Assembly: GCA_050180235.1 (NCBI GenBank)
Contig: JBFXEJ010000015.1
Location: forward strand, 1-64,000
DNA from: JAABRU01 sp050180235
GTDB taxonomy: Bacteria; Desulfobacterota; Desulfobacteria; Desulfobacterales; Desulfococcaceae
Reading direction: 5' to 3'
Length of the DNA stretch: 64,000 nucleotides
The notes below the pieces were generated by a model, which worked only from the letters and a program-made list of their open reading frames with translations, ran no database searches and had not been told where the DNA came from. The first letter of the stretch is position 1. Every line of letters starts with the position of its first letter. This document shows, in pieces, positions 16,012 through 23,237 of this stretch. The position numbers and the translations under genes were made by a program.

Positions 16012-18090
16012 ATGATTGACAAGATTAAATTCCCCCGCAGAAATTACAAAAAAAACAAAGAGAAACACCAAAAAAATCTCTGTGTTCTCTGTGAAACCTC
16101 TGTGTTCTCTGTGGGAAACAAAAAAATTGGCATATCTCTGTCACTTGCATTTCTGCTTGTTTTATTCCTGGTGCTCACATCCTGCCAGCACACTCCACGT
16201 TCTGTATGTGAAAAACAGGGCATTCGCTATTGCAGAACCCAGGGCATTTTCGGCGGAAAATGGTTTGATTATTATGAACGCGGTCTTTCCTGCATGGAAG
16301 GACAGTGTTATGATGCAGCCATGTCTGATTTCACGCAGGCCATCCGGCGCAAAGATGCAGATATGCGAATGGCACGGACTTACGGATTTCATTTTGCAGA
16401 CTATTTTCCGCACCGGGAAAAAGGCATTGTCCATTATCTGCTCGGTGATTATGAACACGCGCAGAAAGAACTGGAAATCTCGCTGCAAAGTGTGCGCACT
16501 GAAAAAGCACTGATATGGCTGGATGAAGTCCGCAGAAAACTGCTGGATCAGGCAGGACAGGCTCCGGAACAATCTGTTCTTGCACTGGATTTTTCTGATA
16601 TGACAAGGGATTCTGATGGTATATTCCACACAAACAAAGATCCGCTTATTCTGTCCGGATCAGCCGCAGATCAGCACTATGTTTCCGCCATTTTCATGGA
16701 AGATCAGTTTGAAGGCCGCACACAAACCCGGAAAATATTTCTGGAATCCTCGGAACAGAAAACCGCATTCCGGGAAGAATTTTCACCTGAAGATGGACTG
16801 CATCACATTCGCATTATTGCAGAAAATCTGCTGTACGGACAGACAGTACAGAAATTTCAGATTTATGCGGATCGCACAGGCCCGCTCATTGTTTTGGAAA
16901 TTTTTAATCCCGGCATTCTCATCAAAGGATTTGTGCGGGATGAATCCGGTCAGATTTCTCTTGCAATGAACGGAAAACCTGTAACACTTGTCCAAAAGGA
17001 AAACCTCTGGCAGTTTGAAATACCATTGCACGCAGATACAGCTTTTCCCACACTTACAGCCATTGATATGGTGGGAAATCAGACAGTTGCTGTTTTGGGA
17101 GAAAACATGTCAGCAGGAAATTCCAATCTTTTTGCACAATCGGCAAATGCAATAACTGACACAGAACCGGGATTTCATTCCCCCAGACCGGTGATTGCAC
17201 TCAAAGACTGGGCAGATCAGGAAACCGTTTATGCAGACAGGGTTTTGCTTCAGGGGCAGGTGAAAAGTGATGCGTCCATTACAGAACTGCACATAAACGG
17301 CAAATCTGCTCCAAACAGTACAGGTACGCTGATTTTTTTCACGCATTCCCTGAAACTGGAGGAAGGAGAAAACAAATTAACAATTGCGGCACGGGATGCA
17401 ATTGGCAGAGAAAACATCAAAACCGTTTTCATTGAAAGAAAAATCCCCCAGGCATTTCAGTGGAAAAACAGATTCCGGCTGGCAGTGCATCCCTTTGACG
17501 GAGCGGAAATATCTGCGGAAACAAAGCAGTTTCAGTATCTTTGGCTGCAACAGCTTGCAGATCGCAGACGCTTCTGCCTGCTGATGCGCAAGGAAATACA
17601 GAAAATCCTGAGCGACTTTCCTTCACTTCCGGATCGCAGTTCGCATCAGCCGCCCCATGCCATGATTTTCGGTATGATACATCAGACAGACAGGGGAACC
17701 GAGATTGTGGCGGAACTTACAGACAAAACATCTGAATCCATTGCATTTGCAGATGTGTATGCACTTCGGGGAAAACAGGATTCTCCGCAACTGCTCGCGG
17801 ACAGACTTGCTGAAAAATTCCACAGAAAATTTCCGCTGCACAATGGAACAGTTACGGAAATCACGAATGAAATCATGCAGATCAAAAATTCAAATACTAT
17901 GGCCGTTCAGGAGAAAAACAGAATGCAATGGCCCATGCTGATTTTCCGTCCGGAAAAGGCAAATCCGGATTTCCGGGGCTGTGATACCCTTATTGTGGGT
18001 TTTTCCCGAATCAGCCAAATTCTGCCGGACGGATATGAAAGCCATTTTATACCCGGAACCTGCATCGGAGACAGGAGCATCACCCAGTGA
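16012..18090 (+). CDS. Lipoprotein with TPR, Ig-like and CsgG/LpoB-like regions
   Basis: About 692 residues from the ATG at 16012, but the start is uncertain. A fragment of the TGTGTTCTCTGTG repeat lies in the first 30 codons, and an in-frame GTG at 16111 would give a cleaner lipoprotein signal (GISLSLAFLLVLFLVLTSC, lipobox LTSC). After the lipid-modified Cys comes a TPR-like region (YYERGLSCMEGQCYDAAMSDF; YLLGDYEHAQKELEISL), two beta-rich Ig-like segments, then a C-terminal domain starting FRLAVHPFDG. That domain follows the pattern of CsgG/LpoB-type lipoprotein domains (LQQLADRRRFCLLMRKEIQKIL, a middle IFGMIHQTDRGTEIVAEL strand pair). The stop overlaps the sigma gene start, so it is translationally coupled. 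A similar end domain sits in the CHAT protein. Proposed envelope sensor. Confidence 0.65.
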   Translation: MIDKIKFPRRNYKKNKEKHQKNLCVLCETSVFSVGNKKIGISLSLAFLLVLFLVLTSCQHTPRSVCEKQGIRYCRTQGIFGGKWFDYYERGLSCMEGQCYDAAMSDFTQAIRRKDADMRMARTYGFHFADYFPHREKGIVHYLLGDYEHAQKELEISLQSVRTEKALIWLDEVRRKLLDQAGQAPEQSVLALDFSDMTRDSDGIFHTNKDPLILSGSAADQHYVSAIFMEDQFEGRTQTRKIFLESSEQKTAFREEFSPEDGLHHIRIIAENLLYGQTVQKFQIYADRTGPLIVLEIFNPGILIKGFVRDESGQISLAMNGKPVTLVQKENLWQFEIPLHADTAFPTLTAIDMVGNQTVAVLGENMSAGNSNLFAQSANAITDTEPGFHSPRPVIALKDWADQETVYADRVLLQGQVKSDASITELHINGKSAPNSTGTLIFFTHSLKLEEGENKLTIAARDAIGRENIKTVFIERKIPQAFQWKNRFRLAVHPFDGAEISAETKQFQYLWLQQLADRRRFCLLMRKEIQKILSDFPSLPDRSSHQPPHAMIFGMIHQTDRGTEIVAELTDKTSESIAFADVYALRGKQDSPQLLADRLAEKFHRKFPLHNGTVTEITNEIMQIKNSNTMAVQEKNRMQWPMLIFRPEKANPDFRGCDTLIVGFSRISQILPDGYESHFIPGTCIGDRSITQ

Positions 18091-18671
18091 AAACTTTGAC
18101 CAATGAACAGCAGATGCAAATCCTTCAGGAATGTGTCAATGAAAATGAATGCAGTGCTTTGGTGCGCCAGTATCTGCATCTTGTCCGGAATACAGTCAGC
18201 AAAGTTTACAGAAGCAAAGCAATTCCTTTCACTTCTGAAGATTTGGAAGATCGGGTGCAGGATGTGTTTGAAGTTCTTTTCAAATACAACAAACAAAAAC
18301 TCCGGCAGTATGATCCCAAACACGGCCTCAAGGTGGACGGATGGATTCGCCTGATTACGACACAGACTGTTCTGGATTCTTTCAAAGGCAGGCAGGATTT
18401 TATCAAAAAAAATGATGGCTTCCGCATTCCTCTTGAGGATTTGGAGATGATGACAGGTGGCAAATATGCAGGCACGGATACTGAAACCGCCTGTATCCTG
18501 TCTGATGCCACAGAAAAACTTCCCCCGAATGAAAAACTGGTTCTGAAACTTGAATACAAAAAAGGTTTGGCGCCGGAAGAGATTGGCAGATGTATGGGAA
18601 AAACAGCAAACAATATCTATCAGATCAAAAAAAGAGCCATAGAAAATCTCAAAAAAATTATGTGTTTATAA
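18087..18671 (+). CDS. ECF-type RNA polymerase sigma factor
   Basis: 194 residues from a GTG start that overlaps the preceding stop (GTGA). Sigma region 2 is at about residues 20-100 (LVRQYLHLVRNTVSK; DLEDRVQDVFEVLFKYN, the -10 recognition and melting part; WIRLITTQTVLDSFK). Region 4 is at about 140-190 (LPPNEKLVLKLEYKKGLAPEEIG, then a helix-turn-helix NNIYQIKKRAIENLKK). No region 1 or 3, as in ECF sigmas. It is coupled to the lipoprotein upstream and followed by a zf-HC2 anti-sigma-like gene. It probably reads the TGTAAG-N17-CGTATA motif, one copy of which lies right after its stop. Confidence 0.85.
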   Translation: MKTLTNEQQMQILQECVNENECSALVRQYLHLVRNTVSKVYRSKAIPFTSEDLEDRVQDVFEVLFKYNKQKLRQYDPKHGLKVDGWIRLITTQTVLDSFKGRQDFIKKNDGFRIPLEDLEMMTGGKYAGTDTETACILSDATEKLPPNEKLVLKLEYKKGLAPEEIGRCMGKTANNIYQIKKRAIENLKKIMCL

Positions 18672-18696
18672 TTTTTTTCATTTTTATGGAAAGGCA

Positions 18697-18725
18697 TGTA
18701 AGAAAAGCAGGGTTTTTTTCGTATA
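18697..18725 (+). promoter_or_regulatory. ECF-type promoter motif, copy 6 (diverged spacer)
   Basis: TGTAAG (18697-18702), 17 bases, CGTATA (18720-18725). Unlike other copies, the spacer has drifted (AGCAGGGTTTTTTT), while both boxes and the distance are kept. That is the pattern expected for a functional promoter rather than a copied repeat. It would transcribe the hairpin array and the anti-sigma/CHAT genes. Confidence 0.65.
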
Positions 18726-18792
18726 CATATTGCAGAAGCTTTTATAATCCTGAAATGCCCTGAATGAAATTAAGAACTGAAAAGTATCACTT

Positions 18793-19140
18793 GAAAAGTA
18801 TCAAAAGCTTCCAGCTTTTGATGCGGTTTATGAACAATGAAAAGTATCAAAAGCTTCCAGCTTTTGATGTGACTTATGAACAATGAAAAGTATCAAAAGC
18901 TTCCAGCTTTTGATGCGGCTTATGAACAATGAAAAGTATCAAAAGCTTCCAGCTTTTGATGTGACTTATGAACAATGAAAAGTATCAAAAGCTTCCAGCT
19001 TTTGATATGGCTTATGAACAAGCTGGAAGCTTTTGATACTTTAAAAAAGCTGGAAGCTTTTGATACTTTAAAAAAAGCTGGAAGCTTTTGATACTTAAAA
19101 AAAGCTGGAAGCTTTTGATACTTTAAAAAAAGCTGGAAAC
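18793..19140. repeat. Palindromic hairpin array: five direct then five inverted units
   Basis: Five units of exactly 46 bp (starts 18793, 18839, 18885, 18931, 18977). Each contains the perfect hairpin arms ATCAAAAGCT / AGCTTTTGAT around TCC. Four full units and one partial unit of about 26-27 bp in the opposite orientation follow (19021-19140; AGCTGGAAGCTTTTGATACT). The two halves are complementary over 23 bases per unit, so the whole block is one large palindrome as well as a row of small hairpins. It lies in the leader between promoter copy 6 and the anti-sigma gene. Confidence 0.85.
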
Positions 19141-19174
19141 TTGCGCTTTACAAATCCGAAAAGGAAAACATATC

Positions 19175-19840
19175 ATGAAAACACTGCACACAGATCATTG
19201 CATTGACACCGTCATGCTGGCAAGGTATTTCGGCCAGAGCCTGTCTGATGAGGAAAAAAGGGAATTGGAAACCCATGTTTCTGAATGTGAGGAATGCCTT
19301 GACCTCTTTGCTGCGGCAGGTGAAATTCTCTCAGATGAGGAACCGGAGGCATATGAACCTGCATCCGAAGCAGAGACTTTGTCTGTGATGAAAGGGCTGG
19401 GACTGTGCAAAAAATCCCGGAAAGAAAACAGAGCGGCAGAATTTTTCAGAAAAATATATCAGTTTCTTTTGCATCTTTTGATGCCGCGGCAGACGGCCAC
19501 AGTGCGATCTTCTGCGCCGTGCAGCTCCGGCTTTTCGGCTCATCCGGGAAAACAGATGGTGGAAAAAAAATTTGGCACCTTCCGCAGTGTGATTTCCTGT
19601 GAAAAAGCAGATGGGGAATCTGCGGAAATCAGGGTTTCCCTTTCCGCGTATTCCGGAAAAATCATTCGAATTTCTCTGGAAAGTGCCAATAAGGACAGGG
19701 ATTCACGGCCTTTCAAAAACGGATGTGAAATTTTTGAAAATGTGCGGTTTGGAAACTACCGCATGATTATTCTGCCGGATACCATGCAGGAGCATGTCAT
19801 TTCCTTCAACATCAGCAAAGAGGGCATTTATGAATCCTGA
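19175..19840 (+). CDS. Soluble zf-HC2 anti-sigma-like protein
   Basis: 221 residues; AAAGGAAAA precedes the ATG. Residues 5-50 form a zf-HC2 zinc finger (YFGQSLSDEEKRELETHVSECEECLDLF, His-x3-Cys-x2-Cys), the standard anti-sigma sensor fold. There is no transmembrane segment; residues 120-221 are beta-rich (SAYSGKIIRISLESANKD, FENVRFGNYRMIIL), resembling a carboxypeptidase-regulatory-like sandwich. The gene follows the sigma gene and overlaps the CHAT gene by 11 bases. A cytoplasmic anti-sigma with a caspase-like protein translated next to it suggests release of sigma by CHAT cleavage; that is inference. Confidence 0.7.
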   Translation: MKTLHTDHCIDTVMLARYFGQSLSDEEKRELETHVSECEECLDLFAAAGEILSDEEPEAYEPASEAETLSVMKGLGLCKKSRKENRAAEFFRKIYQFLLHLLMPRQTATVRSSAPCSSGFSAHPGKQMVEKKFGTFRSVISCEKADGESAEIRVSLSAYSGKIIRISLESANKDRDSRPFKNGCEIFENVRFGNYRMIILPDTMQEHVISFNISKEGIYES

Positions 19841-21671
19841 CACCATTTGCATGGAAATCATACGCATAAAGGACAATGTTCTGCGAATCAGTCTGTGGAA
19901 TTCACAGGACACCCTGATTGAACTTGGGGAAAAAGAATATCCTGAAGCGGATGTGGCAGAAAAATGCCGGAAAATTGCACAGGCTCTCAACCATAAAACC
20001 GGACGGGATCAGATGCTTCCGGATGCCCTGGAAAAAATCAGGGAAACCGGAACCCTGCTGTGTGATGATCTTCTGACAGCAACTGTTCTGGATTATATCA
20101 GAAAATCCCCTGCCACGCATCTGATACTCAAAATGGATGATCAACTGGTTCACATTCCCTGGGAACTGCTGTATATCGGCAATACCTTTCTCTGCCTGAA
20201 ATTTGCCACAGGCCGGATTGTGGACACGCGTCAGTCTTTTTCCAAAACTCCCCGCACCTGTTCCTCCCCGCCGGGTCTGCTGATACTGGCAAATCCGGAA
20301 TGAGATTTGGAAAATGCTGATGCAGAAGGCAGACAGATTGTCAGATCCATTGATCTCCGGAATCTGAAAGCAGGAAGGGATATTGTAGCAGCAACACTTC
20401 TGAGCCAGTCAAAAGTGACCGGAAAGACAGTGAAAGAGAATATCCGGAAATTTGATTTTGTCCATTTTTCCGGACATGCGGAATTTGATTCACAGAAATC
20501 TGAAAAAAAGGGATGGAAACTCTTTGACGGCTGTTTCACGCCCCATGACATTTCCGGCATGACAGGCGGGGAAATGCCTTTGTGTGTTTTTTCCAATGCC
20601 TGCCAGTCTGCCTGCACAGATGAATGGAATGATCAATCCTTCAGTCTGGTCAACGCGTTTCTCCGCTCAGGTGTGCGCCATTATCTGGGAACTTTCTGGA
20701 AGATTGCAGATGAACCCGGAAGCAGATTTGCACAGGAATTTTACCGGCATCTGTTTTCCGGCTGCAACATGGGAGAGGCTGTGCGATTCGCGCGGGAATC
20801 CCTGATAAAAAGATACGGGCCGGAATATATCGGATGGGCGGCTTATCTGCTGTACGGAAATCCGGGAATCTGCTATTTTCCGGATGAAACAGGAAAGAGA
20901 AAGATTTCGCTTCCGGATGCAGATATACCTGCAACAGTTCCTGATGATTCAAAAAAAGCACTTCATCCCAGAGGCGGTATCACAGCAGAGGCAGGGACAG
21001 CAGATTCTGCTGGACATCAGACCGTGACTGGCACAGGAACGTGGCAGACGTATCTGAAAATTGCGGCTTTTATTCTGCTGATTGTCACTGCATTTGCTTT
21101 GTATCACAGGGGAATTGTCTCATCACCTGCTCCGGAAACTATTGATCCGGAGATAATGAAAATTCTTGTGAATCAGGCTGAGGCAAAGCGGCAGAGGATT
21201 GATTTTCTTTACAAAGAACTGGAAAAAATCACGGGCGGCCCGGTGCAGAACAGTGGTTTGACGGATGTGAAAAATTCAGCACCCCTGACGTTGGCAATGG
21301 TGTTTGATGAGGAAACACTCCACCATGAAACCCGGAATCTTCTGGCCTATGCAGTTCAAAGCCAAATCAAAGAATCTTTGCCGGATGTGCGGCTGCTGCA
21401 CCGGAAATCTCTGGACAAAATTCTGGAGGAACTGATCCGGGAAAAACCAAAAACCTTTACCCTGCAGTTTCCGGAGATTCTTGTATTTCTGGAAGTCAGC
21501 AAAGGACAGTCCCAAACCTGTGTGCTGATGCAGGCCGTGCGCAAGGATACATCTGAAATCACAGGGTTTTTCACCGAAACTTTGGACAATTCCGCGCTGA
21601 TTCTGGAGCAGAAGGAAAAGATAAGCGGAAAACTGATTGAACATCTGAAAACATACATTCATCAGCCCTGA
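19830..21671 (+). pseudogene. Membrane-anchored CHAT (caspase-like) protein, interrupted by an in-frame TGA
   Basis: One reading frame from ATG 19830 to 21671 (about 613 residues) is broken only by TGA at 20301-20303. Both sides align to one CHAT domain: before it DDQLVHIPWELLY and LLILANPE; after it DLENADAEG, the His motif FVHFSGHAEFD and the Cys motif VFSNACQSACTDE, then LGTFWKIADEPG and WAAYLLYGNPG. A transmembrane helix (LKIAAFILLIVTAFALY) is near residue 410. After it come about 180 residues with a CsgG/LpoB-like pattern (LAMVFDE...LLHRKSLDKILEEL), like the lipoprotein at 16012. TGA sits where a Trp, Gly or Arg codon would be expected. A TTG restart at 20307 exists but would lack the first half of the fold. 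It may be a real nonsense mutation, a sequencing error or recoding. Confidence 0.7.
20301..20303 (+). other. In-frame TGA within the CHAT reading frame
   Basis: The codon after AAATCCGGAA. Reading continues without other stops for 455 codons in the same frame. One base change would restore Trp (TGG), Gly (GGA) or Arg (CGA). Confidence 0.85.
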
Positions 21672-21697
21672 AAGTGCTGATATGCAGGGCATGTCAA

Positions 21698-21944
21698 TTA
21701 TTCTTTCCGCTTTTTCTTTGGCTTCAGCATTTTTTTCAGGCAGGTCTCAATTTCCTCTGCGGAAAGTCCTTTGAGTCTTTCTTCCGGAGAAAAACTTCTG
21801 AATATCTCCTCTGCGGAAAGCCCTCTGATCAGTTCCTGTACGGGAAAAAGCCTTCAGAACCTCATCCCGTGTCATCATTTTCAATGCCCACTATGCCCGC
21901 TCCTTTATTTCCCTTCTGTAATCCTCAAGTGTGTAAGGCATGGC
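21698..21944 (-). pseudogene. Degraded C-terminal duplicate of the Rpn-like gene
   Basis: Reads on the minus strand from ATG CCT TAC ACA CTT (MPYTLEDYRREIKERA), matching the C-terminal third of the Rpn-like proteins. It then meets a TAG within a 9-base insertion and a +1 frameshift in a T run, and ends with the same LSAEE-type repeats and a charged tail. It begins within a few bases of the stop of the full copy (21947), so it is a tandem partial duplication starting at the presumed internal start. Confidence 0.75.
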
Positions 21945-21946
21945 GA

Positions 21947-22840
21947 TTATTCTTTCGGCTTTTTCTTTGCTTTCCGCATTCTCTTCAGGTATGCCTCGAT
22001 TTCATCGGCGGAAAATTTTCTGAACACATCCTCTGCGGAAAGCCCTCTGAGTCTTTCCTCGGGAGAAAACCTTTTGAATATTTCCTCGGGAGAAAATCTT
22101 TTGAATATTTCCTCTGCCGGAAAAGCCCTGATGACATCATCCGGAGTCATCATTTTCAATGCCCGTTCCTTTATTTCCCTTCTGTAATCCTCAATGGTGT
22201 AAGGCATGGCGATTATCCCCTCTGTCTGATAGTTTGTGAACAAATCCCTGATGGCTATGCTCATTTCATCCAGTTTTCCCCTGTAGCGGGAAAAACCGTA
22301 ATGCACACTTTCGGCCACTGCGCTGAACATAAGCCAGACCGCATTTCTCTCCTCTTTTTCAGTCTGACTGCTGACAATGACCCGTATGTCCCGTATGCCC
22401 CAGCGGAGATCATAAACACCTGCTTTCAAGGCTTTAAGCGGAACCTCCTTTGCCAGTTTTGCAGGATATTTGGTGCAGACGGCATACAGGCGGAAATCCT
22501 CCTTCGGCAGAAGTTTCTTCAGGGACGGACTGATCTGTTTGCGGTAATTGACAAAATGTCCGATCAGTTCATCCGCAGTCCAGTCTGTGAAAGACTCACG
22601 CATGGATTTGTAGGAAAGCAGATTGTGTTTTTTCAGGGACTCAAATCCGTCCGGCAGAGACTCCGGAGGATTTCCGTCTTTTTTCTCGATAATGACCACA
22701 TCCAGAAGCTGTTTCTTCAGGGACAGGTCTTTTTCAAGTTCCACAGCATACCGTGTGCCTGTGAAAAAATCCGTCAGGGTCATGCCGAACAGACGGTGCC
22801 AGTCGGTAAGTTTCAGATGACTGTCTTTTTTTGTTTTCAT
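21947..22840 (-). CDS. Rpn-like PD-(D/E)XK nuclease family protein, copy B
   Basis: 297 residues, paralogue of 4383-5297 along the whole length. The start MKTKKDSHLKLTDW at 22840 has AAGGAA upstream. Core WHRLFGMTLTDFFTG, ELEKDLSLKKQLLDVVII; then FRLYAVCTKYPAKLAKEV and DLRWGIRDIRVIVSS. The C-terminus is built of short repeats (FKRFSPEEIFKRFSPEERLRGLSAEDVF) and KKMRKAKKK-type tail. Internal ATG (MPYTIEDYRRE) follows AGAGGGGA, a possible second start. It is divergent from ECF-like motif copy 7. Same layout as copy A. Confidence 0.55.
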   Translation of the reverse strand: MKTKKDSHLKLTDWHRLFGMTLTDFFTGTRYAVELEKDLSLKKQLLDVVIIEKKDGNPPESLPDGFESLKKHNLLSYKSMRESFTDWTADELIGHFVNYRKQISPSLKKLLPKEDFRLYAVCTKYPAKLAKEVPLKALKAGVYDLRWGIRDIRVIVSSQTEKEERNAVWLMFSAVAESVHYGFSRYRGKLDEMSIAIRDLFTNYQTEGIIAMPYTIEDYRREIKERALKMMTPDDVIRAFPAEEIFKRFSPEEIFKRFSPEERLRGLSAEDVFRKFSADEIEAYLKRMRKAKKKPKE

Positions 22841-22939
22841 ATTCCTTATGTTAATCAATTTGTCTGTCCCTGTCAAACCCAAAAATTTTCGGTCTTATGG
22901 AACTCCGGAACAGGAAATCTGAAAATTCAAAAAAAATTT

Positions 22940-22968
22940 TGTAAGATTCTGATGCCCGGTTTCGTATA
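22940..22968 (+). promoter_or_regulatory. ECF-type promoter motif, copy 7
   Basis: TGTAAG (22940-22945), 17 bases, CGTATA (22963-22968), preceded by the A-rich tract seen at copies 2 and 4. It points to the cohesin/fibronectin-like gene at 23238 (270 bases away). Confidence 0.55.
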
Positions 22969-23237
22969 CTGTTTACAGAACAAAAAATATGGCAGTGTCA
23001 AACACGCAGGGATAAATCCTGCCGGAAATTTTTGCCTCTGCATATTTGGGACTGTCAAAAATTCCAAAGATATGGCATTATAACAAACAGGACATGACCG
23101 GATGCATCACTTTGTCTGAACTGTGATTTATATGATTGAAAAGATTGCCATGATGGGCGTCACAGAAATCAGAAAAATCACAGTTCAGACAACTTTATAA
23201 CCCAATTATCATAACCACAAAGAAAAAGGAGAAAAAA

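Noticed and set aside
20301..20345. Selenocysteine at the CHAT TGA
   Set aside because: The position is not a catalytic or redox site in CHAT proteins and I see no clear SECIS-like hairpin just downstream. Not excluded, but mutation or error is simpler.
21674..23083. Long plus-strand open frame (469 codons)
   Set aside because: It is antisense to the Rpn-like gene and its duplicate; the open frame follows from the codon pattern of the minus-strand repeats. No ribosome-binding site or recognisable protein.
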